A DNA stretch of 64,000 nt from Siccirubricoccus soli (GCF_024178315.1 NZ_JAMZIK010000016.1:51502-115501), one strand, 5' to 3'. Shown: positions 25,816 to 39,714, numbered from the stretch's first letter. Notes: a model not told the origin generated them from the sequence alone. Made by a program: numbers and translations.

Positions 25816-26080
25816 CGAAGGATCCGGCACGAGGAAGAACCGCCCGCCGCCTGGAGGCCAGGGCGTGTGGCGCGCGTCGCGATCATGGCATCGGCCGAGC
25901 CTCAGCGGAATGCCCCGGCTGGCGCCGCGCCCGTCCCGCCGAACGCCGGTCCGCATCATGGCACATCGTCGCGTTGCTCCGACCCCTACCGATCTACCGA
26001 GGTCGGCCGGCGCGGTCGCGGAACCTGGCCGAGGCGGGTATTGTCCGAACGGTCCCGCCCCCAGCTTCTCCCGGAGCCGC

Positions 26081-27067
26081 ATGCGCCTTCTTCCCCTGCC
26101 GAGCTTCGGCCGCCGCCGCTTCGCCAGCCTCTCGGCGCAGGAGATCCTGGCCCTCGCCATCGCCTCCGAGGAGGAGGACGCGCGCATCTACGCGCTCTAT
26201 GCCAAGCGGCTGCGCGACTCCTATCCCGCGACCGCCCGCATCTTCGATGCCATGGCCGCCAAGGAGGACGAGCACCGGCGCCGGCTCATTGATCTCTACC
26301 GCGCCCGCTACGGCGACCTCATCCTGCCCATCCGTCGCGAGCATGTCGCCGATTTCTACGCCCGCCGGCCTTTGTGGCTGGTCGAGAATCTCGGCCTCGA
26401 CCGCATTCGCGCCGAGGCGATGGCCATGGAGCGGGAGGCCGAGGCCTTCTACCGCGCCGCCGCCGAGCGCACGACGGATGCCGAGGCCCGCCGGCTGCTC
26501 GGCGACCTCGCCGCCGAGGAGGCGCGGCACGAGAGCGACGTCGAGGCGATGGCGGCCGAGCTCGCGCGCGGCGGGGCGGCCAGCGAGGAAAGCCTCGCCG
26601 CCCGCCGGCAGTTCGTGCTGACCTGGGTGCAGCCGGGGCTGGCCGGGCTGATGGACGGCTCGGTCTCCACCCTCGCGCCCATCTTCGCCACCGCCTTCGC
26701 CACCCAGGACCCGTGGACCACCTTCCTGGTCGGGCTTTCGGCGTCGGTGGGGGCGGGGATCTCGATGGGCTTCACCGAGGCCGCACATGACGATGGCAGG
26801 CTCTCCGGCCGCGGCGCGCCCTGGAAGCGGGGCCTCGCCTCGGGGGTGATGACCGCGCTTGGCGGCCTGGGGCACGCGCTGCCCTACCTCATCCCGCATT
26901 TCTGGACGGCGACCGCGATCGCCATCGCGGTGGTCTTCATCGAGTTGTGGGCGATCGCCTGGATCCAGAACCGCTACATGGAAACGCCGATCCGGCGGGC
27001 GGTGTTCCAGGTGGTGCTCGGCGGCAGCCTGGTGCTGGCCGCCGGCATCCTGATCGGCAGCGGTTGA
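26081..27067 (+). CDS. mbfA: Membrane-bound ferritin-like iron exporter MbfA
   Basis: 328 residues. The N-terminal half is a ferritin-like/erythrin domain with repeated carboxylate-His motifs (EEEDARIYALY ~30, AAKEDEHRRRLIDLY ~55, EEARHESDVEAM ~145). The C-terminal half (~175-328) carries VIT1-type membrane segments (PGLAGLMDGSVSTLAPIFATA and GLSASVGAGISMGFTEA). MbfA exports ferrous iron and protects rhizobia and other alphaproteobacteria from iron and acid/peroxide stress. No Irr-type box was seen upstream. Its presence ties iron-driven oxidative stress to this protein-repair island. Confidence 0.88.
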   Translation: MRLLPLPSFGRRRFASLSAQEILALAIASEEEDARIYALYAKRLRDSYPATARIFDAMAAKEDEHRRRLIDLYRARYGDLILPIRREHVADFYARRPLWLVENLGLDRIRAEAMAMEREAEAFYRAAAERTTDAEARRLLGDLAAEEARHESDVEAMAAELARGGAASEESLAARRQFVLTWVQPGLAGLMDGSVSTLAPIFATAFATQDPWTTFLVGLSASVGAGISMGFTEAAHDDGRLSGRGAPWKRGLASGVMTALGGLGHALPYLIPHFWTATAIAIAVVFIELWAIAWIQNRYMETPIRRAVFQVVLGGSLVLAAGILIGSG

Positions 27068-27193
27068 TGGGCGGATGCCCGCCCCCGCCCGGCCGGGTCA
27101 ACGAAACCGCGCGGCGGGCGAACGGGGCTTGGCATGATCGGGCGGCAGGGGCACCCTGCATCCCGGGAACTCGGCTGGCAGGAGAGTGCGGCG

Positions 27194-28318
27194 TTGGACA
27201 ACGCGCGATTCATGTTCCGGACCCTGCTGCTGATGCTGGCAGGTCTCGTGCTGATGGCCGCCTGGCAGAGCATCCCGCTGCTGCAGGCCGAGTTCCTCGC
27301 CGGCCGGGCGGAACCGCGGGTGGTGACGCCGCGGGGGGACCTCGCGGAGGATGAGCGTTCGACCATCACGCTGTTCGAGCAGGCGCGGGGATCGGTGGTG
27401 TTCATCGCCACCACCGAGCGCGTGCTCAACCCCTGGACGCGCAACGCGCTGCAGGTGCCGCGGGGGACCGGTTCGGGCTTCCTGTGGGACCGGCTCGGCC
27501 ATGTCGTCACCAACGACCACGTCATCGCCGGCGCCTCCGGGGCCGTGGTCCGCCTGGCCGATGGCCGCGCCTACAACGCCGTGCTGGTGGGCACGAGCCC
27601 GGCCCATGACCTCGCGGTGCTGCGCATCGGCGTCGGCACCGGGCGGCCCGAGCCGCTGCCGATCGGCACCAGCCACGACCTGCGCGTCGGCCAGAAGGTC
27701 TTCGCCATCGGCAATCCCTTCGGCCTGGACTGGACGCTGACGACCGGCATCATCTCGGCCCTGAACCGCGAACTGCCCAGCGAGACGGGGGCGGTGATCG
27801 AGCGGCTGATCCAGACCGACGCCGCGATCAACCCCGGCAATTCCGGCGGCCCGCTGCTCGATTCCGCCGGCCGGCTGATCGGCGTGAACACCGCGATCTA
27901 CAGCCCCTCCGGCGCCTCGGCCGGCATCGGCTTCGCGGTGCCGGTGGACACGGTCAACCGCGTGGTGCCGCGGCTGATCGCGCAGGGGCGCTACATCCGC
28001 CCCTCGCTCGGCATCCGGGTGGAGGAACAGCTCAATGCGGCGCTCTCGGCGCGCCTCGGCATCGAGGGCGTCTTCGTGCTCGAGGTCGAGCCCGGCTCGG
28101 CCGCGGAGCGCGCCGGCATCCGCTCGGCCCGCCTTGGGCGCGACAGCGGCTTCCAGACCGGGGACGTCATCCTGGAAGTGGAGGGCCGCCCGCTGCGGCG
28201 CGTGGCGGACCTGCTTGCCGCGCTCGACCGGCACGCGCCGGGTGATACCCTCACGCTGACGATCCTGCGCGACGGCGCGCGCCTCGGGATCGCGGTCACA
28301 CTGGATGCGGGCAGATGA
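27194..28318 (+). CDS. DegP/HtrA-like periplasmic serine protease with PDZ domain
   Basis: 374 residues from the TTG at 27194, which has AGGAG 8 bases upstream; the ATG at 27212 is an alternative. A signal anchor (LLLMLAGLVLMAAW) is followed by a trypsin-like domain with the S1C triad: His in VTNDHVIAG, Asp in AHDLAVLRIG and Ser in NPGNSGGPLL. One C-terminal PDZ domain (~265-370) is present, whereas E. coli DegP has two. It degrades or refolds misfolded envelope proteins. It starts the long rightward stress operon, overlapping psiE by 4 bases. DegP is a core gene of transmissible stress-tolerance loci. Confidence 0.9.
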   Translation: MDNARFMFRTLLLMLAGLVLMAAWQSIPLLQAEFLAGRAEPRVVTPRGDLAEDERSTITLFEQARGSVVFIATTERVLNPWTRNALQVPRGTGSGFLWDRLGHVVTNDHVIAGASGAVVRLADGRAYNAVLVGTSPAHDLAVLRIGVGTGRPEPLPIGTSHDLRVGQKVFAIGNPFGLDWTLTTGIISALNRELPSETGAVIERLIQTDAAINPGNSGGPLLDSAGRLIGVNTAIYSPSGASAGIGFAVPVDTVNRVVPRLIAQGRYIRPSLGIRVEEQLNAALSARLGIEGVFVLEVEPGSAAERAGIRSARLGRDSGFQTGDVILEVEGRPLRRVADLLAALDRHAPGDTLTLTILRDGARLGIAVTLDAGR

Positions 28319-28818
28319 GCGAACCGAAACCGTCGCGTGGCAGCCTCGCGCTGTGGCGGTCGCTGACCTTCTACGAGAAGTTCGAGCAGTCCGTCGTCTT
28401 CGTGCTGACGATCCTGATCGCGCTGATCGTGCTGGCCGCGCTGTGGAACCTGCTCAAGCTGGTCGCCACCTCGCTGCTTCTGGTGGACATCTTCGACCCC
28501 ACGGATCCGGCGGTGTTCCAGACCGTCTTCGGCGCGATCTTCACCGTCGTCATCGCGCTGGAGTTCAAGCGGTCCCTGCTGGTCGTAGTGGAACGGCGAT
28601 TCGGCATCGTCCAGGTGCGCGCGGTGGTGATGATCGCCATCCTCGCGGTGGTGCGGAAGTTCATCATCCTCGACCTCAGCCAGACCGAGGCGATGAAGCT
28701 GCTCGCACTCGGCGCGGCGATACTGGCGCTCGGCATCGTCTATTGGCTGGTGCGCGACCAGGACCGGCGCGAGGCCGAGGCCGCGGCCCTCGAAAGCGCC
28801 GAGACGAGGCCGCCCTGA
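28315..28818 (+). CDS. psiE: PsiE family membrane protein
   Basis: 167 residues with four hydrophobic segments, starting with YEKFEQSVVFVLTILIALIVL and containing VFGAIFTVVIALEFKRSLL and VVMIAILAVVRKFIILDL, the typical PsiE (phosphate-starvation-inducible E) pattern. The biochemical role is unknown. PsiE family genes accompany degP in the transmissible locus of stress tolerance of Enterobacteria, and the same pairing is seen here, with overlapping stop and start. This supports identification of the whole region as such an island. Confidence 0.87.
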   Translation: MSEPKPSRGSLALWRSLTFYEKFEQSVVFVLTILIALIVLAALWNLLKLVATSLLLVDIFDPTDPAVFQTVFGAIFTVVIALEFKRSLLVVVERRFGIVQVRAVVMIAILAVVRKFIILDLSQTEAMKLLALGAAILALGIVYWLVRDQDRREAEAAALESAETRPP

Positions 28819-28894
28819 TCACCCGCTTCCCTCCCTTGCGGCCGGAGGGCCGTTCGCGCTTCACTCCGCTCCGCGCCAGCGACCGGAGCCGTCA

Positions 28895-30703
<1,809 letters not shown>

Positions 30704-30769
30704 GGACGGCAGACACGCCATGACAGGATCCGCGACCTTGGCAGCGGATCCGGAGAGGGAGCGGATCTG

Positions 30770-33588
<2,819 letters not shown>

Positions 33589-33592
<4 letters not shown>

Positions 33593-34161
33593 CGAGCGGG
33601 ACGCCCCCGGCCGATGCGAGCGACTCCGCCGCGGTGACCGGGGCGTCCGGAACGCCGCTGGCCGTCGCGCCGGACGCGGGCATGCGGCGCCCCGTCCCCG
33701 TGATGCCGGGCGGAGGGATGGCTGTGCCATATAGCGGCCCGCCAAAGGTCCGGATCCACCAGCCGGGCCGGTCGGTCACCCAATCCGCACCAGGACGGAG
33801 CCGATGGGTGCTGGAGTTCCTGCCTGCGGAGGTGCCAGGCCGGAACTTCCCGGTGCGCCGGGCTCCGGCCAGCGATCCCCTCGCGCATCTGCGGATCGAG
33901 TTTCCTGATCGGATGAGCGCGATCGCCTTCGCAGAGCGGCACGGCTGGCTCTACGAAGTGGACGAACCGCCGCCGAGGCGCATCCGTTACAGGAGCTATG
34001 CCGACCAGCTCCGATACGACATTGGTGATGCCATCGGGCGCGTATTGCCTTGGGTCGGGGCGGACAACATCGAGTCCCGACCCGATCCGGTCGAGGAGGC
34101 GAGCCTCGAGTCCTTCCCGGCCAGCGATCCGCCTGCCTGGACAGGGGTGAGGCTCGCATGA
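33589..34161 (+). CDS. NDUFS4-like (ETC complex I subunit) domain protein
   Basis: 190 residues; the ATG overlaps the clpK stop, so it is co-translated with the disaggregase. Residues ~50-125 (KVRIHQPGRSVTQSAPGRS, RWVLEFLPAE, MSAIAFAERHGWLYEV) match the NDUFS4/complex I 18-kDa accessory domain. The N-terminal ~45 residues are Ala/Pro-rich and disordered, and the end has the EEASLESFPASDPPAW motif seen in small stress proteins. A respiratory-complex accessory fold inside a chaperone operon is unusual. It may protect or assemble complex I under heat, but this is speculative. Confidence 0.75.
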
Positions 34162-34422
34162 CCGGCACGCCCCACATCCCGACGCCGTCTGATCCTGCCG
34201 ACGCCAAGCCGGGAGGCGACGGTGATGCCGCCGGCCGGCATGGCGGCGCCGGCCTCGAGCAGCAGCCGCGGCTTTCGATGGCACGCGAGGGCCGGGGCGG
34301 AGCTGGCTGCTCCGGCCGGCGGCACCGCGCGATCTCCACGCCTGCCTTCGGCCGCTCGCGGATCTTCGCCCGGGGGGCCGTTCACCAGGGGACGCGCCGC
34401 GTCCCGCAACCAGGAGGAGCCG

Positions 34423-34848
34423 ATGTTGCATCCACTGACGCTCTACCGTGCCGATCCCTTCGCCTTGCTGCGACGCTTCGGAGAGACGCTCGATCGCATG
34501 CCGTTCGGGACCTCCGCCCCGGCCTTTCCGCCCCTGAACCTCTGGCAGAACGAGGCGGCGGTGGCGATCGTTGCCGAAGTCCCGGGTGTGGCCCCGGAGG
34601 ACATCGAGATCACGGCCAAGGATGATGTCCTGACGATCACTGGTCAGCGGCGGCCGCCCGAGATGCCCGAGGGCGCCGTCTGGCACCGGCGCGAGCGCGC
34701 CTTCGGCCGCTTCACCCGCATCGTCCGCCTGCCCTTCGCAGTCGATCCGTCCCAGGTCGAGGCCCGCTTCGCGAACGGCGTGCTCACCATCGCCCTGCAG
34801 CGTCCCGAGGACCAACGTCCACGCCGGATCGAGATCAAGGCCGGCTGA
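34423..34848 (+). CDS. Small heat shock protein Hsp20 (first copy)
   Basis: 141 residues; AGGAGG lies 6 bases upstream of the ATG at 34423. An alpha-crystallin domain (~38-130) has VAIVAEVPGVAPEDIEITAKDD and the conserved ANGVLTIALQ motif (A-x-x-NGVL). Ends without a clear IxI tail (RRIEIKAG, possible IEI). sHsps hold unfolding proteins in a state that ClpK can rescue. It is the first of three tandem sHsp genes. The 261 bases before it contain a weak overlapping frame but no convincing gene. Confidence 0.9.
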   Translation: MLHPLTLYRADPFALLRRFGETLDRMPFGTSAPAFPPLNLWQNEAAVAIVAEVPGVAPEDIEITAKDDVLTITGQRRPPEMPEGAVWHRRERAFGRFTRIVRLPFAVDPSQVEARFANGVLTIALQRPEDQRPRRIEIKAG

Positions 34849-34862
34849 GAGGAGCGACACCG

Positions 34863-35261
34863 ATGAATGCCGAAACCGAAGCCGGCGCTGTCTCCCCGGC
34901 GGCCGCGGGGGCCGAGCCGACCCGCAACGTGCGCATCTGGCGCCCGCTCACCGATGTCGTGGAGACGGCAGAGGGCATCGTGCTGATGATGGAGATGCCG
35001 GGGGTGGTCGCCGACGACGTCGACATCACGCTGGAGCGGCGAGTGCTCACCGTGCGCGGCCGCGGGAGCAGCCCGCAGCCCGATCGCCTCCGCCTCGTCC
35101 ACCTCGAGTTCGAGCCGGGGGACTACGAGCGCAGCTTCGTCCTGTCGGAAGACTTCGATGCCGCGCGCATCGAGGCCGTGCTGAAGGACGGTGTGCTGAC
35201 GTTGAGGTTGCCTCGCGCGGCCGAGGCTCAGCCCAGCAAGATCCAGGTCAAGGCCGCCTGA
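34863..35261 (+). CDS. Small heat shock protein Hsp20 (second copy)
   Basis: 132 residues; a GAGAGGAG site lies upstream. The alpha-crystallin domain covers most of the protein: DVVETAEGIVLMMEMPGVV near residue 30 and LKDGVLTLRLPRA near 110. Its G-DGVL variant of the A-NGVL motif and short N-terminus set it apart from the other two copies. It is probably an interacting sHsp that forms mixed oligomers with its neighbours; that partnership is inferred from co-transcription (14-base gap). Confidence 0.9.
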   Translation: MNAETEAGAVSPAAAGAEPTRNVRIWRPLTDVVETAEGIVLMMEMPGVVADDVDITLERRVLTVRGRGSSPQPDRLRLVHLEFEPGDYERSFVLSEDFDAARIEAVLKDGVLTLRLPRAAEAQPSKIQVKAA

Positions 35262-35281
35262 GCGGCAAAGGAGAGGATATC

Positions 35282-35785
35282 ATGCAGATCAAGGATCTCA
35301 TCCCGTGGGCCCGGAAGGATGACCAGCCCGAGCAGAAGGCCGCCGAGCAAAGCCCGATCGCCTCGCTGCAGCGGGAGATGAACCAGGTGTTTGAGAACTT
35401 CATGAACCGCTTCGGCAAGCCGCTCGCGGGGTTCGAATGGCCTTGGGGGCAGAGCGAGGCGAAGTCGGACGTGGTGCAGACCGACAACGCCGTGGAGATC
35501 TCGATCGAACTTCCGGGCATGGAGATGAAGGATATCGAGGTGACGGTCGGGGACGACGTCCTGACCGTGAAGGGCGAGAAGCGCATCGAGCGGCAGGAGG
35601 AGAAGAAGGGCTACTACCTCTCCGAGCGCAGCTATGGTGCGATCTATCGCGCGATCCCGCTGCCTCCCGGCGTCGATGGCAGCAAGGCGGAGGCCAGCTT
35701 CAAGAACGGGGTGCTGACCATCCGGCTGCCGCAGACGCCGGAGGCGCAGGCCAAGGTCAAGCGGATCGAGGTGAAGGCGGGCTGA
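35282..35785 (+). CDS. Small heat shock protein Hsp20 (third copy)
   Basis: 167 residues; AAAGGAGAGG lies upstream of the ATG. It has a longer N-terminus (MQIKDLIPWARKDDQPEQK) and a central QREMNQVFENFMNRFGKP helix, followed by the alpha-crystallin domain with AVEISIELPGMEMKDIEVTV and the full FKNGVLTIRLP motif. The class is the IbpA/Hsp20-GI type found beside ClpK in heat-resistance islands. A strong hairpin lies just after its stop codon, probably ending the operon's main transcript. Confidence 0.92.
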   Translation: MQIKDLIPWARKDDQPEQKAAEQSPIASLQREMNQVFENFMNRFGKPLAGFEWPWGQSEAKSDVVQTDNAVEISIELPGMEMKDIEVTVGDDVLTVKGEKRIERQEEKKGYYLSERSYGAIYRAIPLPPGVDGSKAEASFKNGVLTIRLPQTPEAQAKVKRIEVKAG

Positions 35786-35795
35786 GATGCGCCGC

Positions 35796-35825
35796 GGCGG
35801 GGCGTGGCAAGGCACATGCCCCGCC
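35796..35825 (+). terminator. Hairpin after hsp20 cluster, possible terminator
   Basis: GGCGGGGC at 35796-35803 pairs with GCCCCGCC at 35818-35825, and GTG (35804) pairs with CAC (35813), leaving a GCAAGG loop and a two-base bulge. It lies 10 bases after the third hsp20 stop. No run of T follows, so it may be a pausing or 3'-stabilising element rather than a complete intrinsic terminator. Confidence 0.5.
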
Positions 35826-36206
35826 CTCCGCTCCGCCTCGGGATCAAAAGGGTCCGGTCACGACCGTGCCCGGCCGCGATGCAGGCCGCCGGACCGCGGG
35901 GCACCGATGTCCGGCATTGCCGACGGCGTGCCCGTGAGGCCGGTGGATCTCGACCCCGCAGGGCGGCGGCTCCCACGAGGCACTGACCTAGGGCGCGCTC
36001 GACAGGCTGCCGGCCGATCCGCGGATCGCGATCTGCAAGATCGGCGGCACCGGCGCAGGGGGACGCCGGATGTCGTCGTGCGGTGCGATGGCTGGATGCG
36101 GGGCGGAAGTGAAGGTGGGCGTCAGGCATCACGTTCGCAGGCCGGGTTCTGGCGCGCGTCGTGCTGAATATGCTTGGCGTTCCGCCCGGGAGATTCTGAT
36201 TACGAT
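35826..36206. other. Intergenic stretch without a recognised gene
   Basis: About 380 bases between the hsp20 hairpin and the HtpX-like gene. Several short frames cross it, but none has convincing codon bias, start site or family match. One frame reads as a possible fragment (ADPRIAICKIGGTGAG), which may be a decayed gene. The final ~30 bases serve as leader for the HtpX-like gene. Confidence 0.4.
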
Positions 36207-37163
36207 ATGTTCCATTTCGTCATCGCCCCCACGCTGGCCCACCGGCTGAACAACCTCGCGCAGACGGTCCTGCTGCTCGGCGGCATGGCTGCGATCGCCT
36301 GGCTCGTCGTCGGCATGATCGCGGGCCCCGAGACGACCTTCGTCATCGTTGCGGTGATGACCGGAGGGCTCCTCTTCGCGCCCACGCTGTCGCGCGAGCT
36401 TCTGCTGCCCGGCTACCGCGCGCGGCAACTCGGCGCACGCGACTGGCCCGAGGGCTTCGCGTTGCTCGAGACCCTGTCCGCACGCGCCGGACTGCCGCGC
36501 TGCCCGGAACTCTGGTACGTCCCTAGCCAGCTGCCGAACGCGTTCGCGATGGGAAATCCGGAGGATAGCGTCGTCTGCGTTTCGGACGGTCTCTTTCGTC
36601 TCCTGTCCCCTCGCGAGATGGCGGGCGTTCTGGCGCATGAGATCGCGCATATCGCGCACCGCGACCTGTGGCTCATGGGCCTCGCGGACACCATGTCGCG
36701 GGCGGTTTCGCTGGCGAGCTGGCTCGGACAGATCCTGCTTTTCGCGAACCTGCCCCTGATTGTCGCGCGAGCGGTGACGCTTCCCTGGATCGCGCCGCTG
36801 GCCCTTGCTTTCTCGCCGACCGTGATGGCCCTGCTGCAACTCGCGCTGTCGCGAAGGCGCGAGTTCGATGCCGATCTCGGGGCGGTGCGGCTGACGGGCG
36901 ACCCCGAGGGCCTCGCCTCGGCTCTGGCCAAGCTTGAGCGTCGGGTCGGGCGTTTCTGGGAGGAGATGTTCCTGCCGGGGCGCCGGATCCCCGAACCGTC
37001 ACTCCTGCGCACGCACCCGCCAACCGAGGAGCGGATCAGGAAGCTGCGATCACTGCTGGGTCCGCGGGGTGGGGATCTCGCCATTCCGCCTCACAGGGAG
37101 TTCGGGCTCGAAGTGCCCCGCCCGCAGGCACCTCGCTTTCATCGATCGGGCTTCTGGTATTGA
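36207..37163 (+). CDS. HtpX-like M48 family membrane metalloprotease
   Basis: 318 residues from the ATG at 36207 (an upstream TTG at 36174 is less likely). Two transmembrane segments lie in the first ~75 residues, two more after the active site (~175-215). The zinc motif HEIAHIAHRD (HExxH) lies near residue 150, with a downstream acidic ligand in RRREFDADLGAVRL. M48 proteases of this type clear misfolded inner-membrane proteins alongside FtsH. It closes the stress island; a noncoding repeat starts 10 bases after its stop. Confidence 0.88.
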   Translation: MFHFVIAPTLAHRLNNLAQTVLLLGGMAAIAWLVVGMIAGPETTFVIVAVMTGGLLFAPTLSRELLLPGYRARQLGARDWPEGFALLETLSARAGLPRCPELWYVPSQLPNAFAMGNPEDSVVCVSDGLFRLLSPREMAGVLAHEIAHIAHRDLWLMGLADTMSRAVSLASWLGQILLFANLPLIVARAVTLPWIAPLALAFSPTVMALLQLALSRRREFDADLGAVRLTGDPEGLASALAKLERRVGRFWEEMFLPGRRIPEPSLLRTHPPTEERIRKLRSLLGPRGGDLAIPPHREFGLEVPRPQAPRFHRSGFWY

Positions 37164-37173
37164 AGAAGGTGCA

Positions 37174-37488
37174 GCCCAGAGAATTTCAGTTCCCGGTTCC
37201 CACCGCTGCTCCAGTCGGTCCCTACCAGAACATTCTCCATAGCACCGGCGTCGCGCTGCGCCGCGGTTTGCCCGCCGTTTTCGGCGCGCACCTTGATGGT
37301 GCCAAACCGGAACGAGGGCGCAGTTCGCTCTCCGGACGGCGGAGACTCTCCGGACCTTGAGGGTTAGGCAATTTGGCCAACAAGGCCTAACGTATTGTTC
37401 TACCGAGCGTTTTGGGCGGGCCATCTCGCTCGGATTCAGCAAGTCGATTGCCCGACCAAAGACGCGGAGGGCCGAGAATACCGCTTCA
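37174..37488 (+). repeat. Noncoding direct repeat, copy 1 (pairs with 62148-62461)
   Basis: This ~315-base noncoding stretch is clearly related to 62148-62461 in the same orientation. Shared blocks include CCGGTTCCCACCG, TGCTCCAGTCGGT, CCTTGATGGTGC, GACCTTGAGGGTT, CCAACAAGG and GCTCGGATTCAGCA. A stem GTTAGGC (37363-37369)/GCCTAAC (37385-37391) is present. In the other copy one pair of this stem changes from A-T to G-C with pairing kept, hinting at a conserved RNA structure. The function is unknown. Confidence 0.7.
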
Positions 37489-37724
37489 CTTCCAAGCCGG
37501 CGGCCACATTGCTCGATCGAGCCGATCAGGACGCCTGCGAGAGACGGCTCGGGGCCAGTAACCTGAGTCGCTTACACCGGGTTGCGAGCTCCACACCCCC
37601 GGCGGCAAGGTGTAGGGTATCGAGACGAATGGCAGGGCGGCGACCCAGCGGACGATGTGCTGTGTCGCGAATCAGGCACTGAGATCACGCCCCACAATCC
37701 TCGCACACCACACTTCACCTACGG
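37489..37724. other. Intergenic stretch without a recognised gene
   Basis: About 236 bases between the repeat and dndB. Short frames exist but lack start signals and family matches. Base composition falls toward dndB, marking the edge of a lower-GC segment. Confidence 0.4.
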
Positions 37725-39059
37725 TCAACGCCGTGAGGCAGAAACTTGACCAGGAAGTGACACATCAGTCGGCTCGACTCCTAAAGCCGATGCATAGCGC
37801 TTGCGCAAAGTCGTTAGCGATCCCCCGAACTTCCCGACCATGTGCAATAGAAGATCACGCGTTAGAGAAGATCCTTTGTTGATTACAGTGCCATTTTGCT
37901 TGTCCCATAACACGCCTGCGTAGGGAGGCTTAGCCAAATTTGTTGGCAGTCGGGACAATACGGAAAAGGACTCATCCATCGACATACCAGAGCGCCGAAG
38001 ATGTCCCAAGAACTGCACGAACACAGTTTGCCCGACAGGGCGAAACAGAATATGCCCCCCGCTACGCCCTCGATACTTTCGCAGAACAGCGCCAGGGTTC
38101 TTGGAAAGAAAATATTCTTCAAGCTCCGGGAAAATGCTCGCTAGTTTTTCGAAATACGATGAGGCAATCTTGATGTATCTCTGAACCTCTATATCGTCCG
38201 GCCTGAGGCTTTTCACGTTAGCCCAATCCTTGGGACTTACTTTGTCAACTACCGAAGAGAATAGCGTATCGACCGTATCGTAAAGGTTAACAATCGTCGT
38301 AATATGTTCTGCATCTGTGCTAGGCAGGTTTGGTGTTCTTCGGAGCACTTCCGTTCGACTATCTGCAAAAAATCTATGATTTTCTACCAAATGTCGCGTC
38401 ACAATGGCCGAGATGTCTGCTTCATCAAGAGCGATAATCTCGCTTTTATGCACAGGTTTCGCGGTCTTATTCAGCGTGGTGAAGAGTTTCCGAGTCCGGC
38501 GCATCCCAGCCTCATCGTTATGGTGCGCCACAATCAGTACAGAAACTTCGTCGCGGGCGAGTTCTGGATTCGTCTTGATGGCTGCTCGGATGCCAGCAAG
38601 GCGATGCTGCCCATCAAGGGCATACAGCTCCTCAGAACGTCCTAGTGCAAAAAAGCCAACGCTATGCCGTGATGTAGAATCCAGGTTTTCTATGTCGATG
38701 CCGCCGATTCGTGCCTTTATTTCAAACGGTAGCCATTCGGGTTCGCCTCCGTATACGGCAATCACAAGGGAATTAAAGAACCTGTCGGAGTTGCTCCTGA
38801 GGTAGTTCGCAATCTCCTTCTCGCGCCCGCCCTGAAGTTCTCGCTGGATCAGTCTGGAAAGCTCGCGTGAACGATTCACGCTGTGCAGCTCGTGAGCCAT
38901 TCGCACGCGCTCATTCACAACCTCCAGCGTCATTAGGGCGGAGTAGTATGCCCAATCGCCGAAGCGGCCCCTTAAAGCCGGAAGGAGATGCCTACCCTCA
39001 CCGAGACTCGGCACGTCAGCCGGGCTATCAAGCCTACTCATTACGGGCTCCCTCATCAC
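37725..39059 (-). CDS. dndB: DGQHR-domain protein DndB (phosphorothioation regulator)
   Basis: 444 residues. The defining motif ELYALDGQHRLAGIRAA lies near residue 150, with KLFTTLNKTAKPVHKSEII downstream, as in DndB/DGQHR proteins. DndB represses the dnd operon and tunes phosphorothioate levels in known systems. Base composition here is clearly lower in GC than in the flanking regions, suggesting separate transfer. Its start overlaps the stop of the upstream GIY-YIG gene, so both are made from one message. It lies at the far end of the cluster from dndC rather than next to it. Confidence 0.83.
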   Translation of the reverse strand: MMREPVMSRLDSPADVPSLGEGRHLLPALRGRFGDWAYYSALMTLEVVNERVRMAHELHSVNRSRELSRLIQRELQGGREKEIANYLRSNSDRFFNSLVIAVYGGEPEWLPFEIKARIGGIDIENLDSTSRHSVGFFALGRSEELYALDGQHRLAGIRAAIKTNPELARDEVSVLIVAHHNDEAGMRRTRKLFTTLNKTAKPVHKSEIIALDEADISAIVTRHLVENHRFFADSRTEVLRRTPNLPSTDAEHITTIVNLYDTVDTLFSSVVDKVSPKDWANVKSLRPDDIEVQRYIKIASSYFEKLASIFPELEEYFLSKNPGAVLRKYRGRSGGHILFRPVGQTVFVQFLGHLRRSGMSMDESFSVLSRLPTNLAKPPYAGVLWDKQNGTVINKGSSLTRDLLLHMVGKFGGSLTTLRKRYASALGVEPTDVSLPGQVSASRR

Positions 39060-39538
39060 CTCAGAGCACTTACCAGATCTCTGATCTCAGCAGTAAAATC
39101 CTTAGTCACAACCGGGGGCAATATCGCATCGTTCAAATCCAACTCAAGCTGCTCCAAATCTGCGGTTTCAGGCTGCAGGGAGACATAATTAAAATACAAA
39201 TCATCCGGATACTTGTTCAGCATGTAATAGACGCGAGGTCTCTTCCCACGTCTCATTTCGTCCAAATACTCACCGTAACGCTTTCTCAGTGTGCGGGTCG
39301 TGATTCCGACGTACATAATGAAGCCGTGTGGAGGAAAGTGACCGTTCTCGCGCCGAACAACGAAAGAATAAACCCCCGGCGCGCGTGGCACGGACGCCTG
39401 ATTGGCGGCAGAGAACTGTATGCTCATCCAATTCAGACTTACTGAAACGCGTGATGTATTCCAGCGCGAGGGACTAACGTAAAAGTCACGGCGGTCCACA
39501 GCTATCTGGTCTACCTTCTGGACGAAATCGTGCACCAT
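39056..39538 (-). CDS. GIY-YIG nuclease domain protein coupled to dndB
   Basis: 160 residues. A GIY-YIG core is visible: APGVYSFVV (GVY element), then FIMYVGITTRTLRKRYGEYL (the YVG-IT-R element with its Arg) near residues 75-95. The final Glu cannot be assigned with certainty. The first ~50 residues show no known domain. It overlaps dndB by 4 bases and shares its low GC. It could be a restriction-type nuclease guided by phosphorothioation status, but that is an inference from context. The upstream ribosome site is weak. Confidence 0.75.
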   Translation of the reverse strand: MVHDFVQKVDQIAVDRRDFYVSPSRWNTSRVSVSLNWMSIQFSAANQASVPRAPGVYSFVVRRENGHFPPHGFIMYVGITTRTLRKRYGEYLDEMRRGKRPRVYYMLNKYPDDLYFNYVSLQPETADLEQLELDLNDAILPPVVTKDFTAEIRDLVSALR

Positions 39539-39714
39539 GGATGATGTATCTCGTTAAGCCCCTAGCCTGGAGATAGATTAGGTTCCCCGCTAGTGACCTA
39601 GCTAGGGGGCATTTGAGCCGCGCGTGGAACGTGCTGTCCCAGTATGGCCAGGCTGTGTTCTCGAGGCGCCGAACTACGTCAGGCCGGCGCCGAAGGTCTC
39701 CGGTGGAGAGCGCC

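Noticed and set aside
27120..27165. Possible heat-shock (RpoH-like) promoter before the degP operon
   Set aside because: CTTGGC and CCCTGCAT elements are present but spacing and the -10 match are too weak to claim.
34158..34625. Frame starting at an ATGA overlap after the NDUFS4-like gene and running into hsp20
   Set aside because: It has a plausible start but low-complexity Arg/Gly content and overlaps about 200 bases of a clear Hsp20 gene in another frame.
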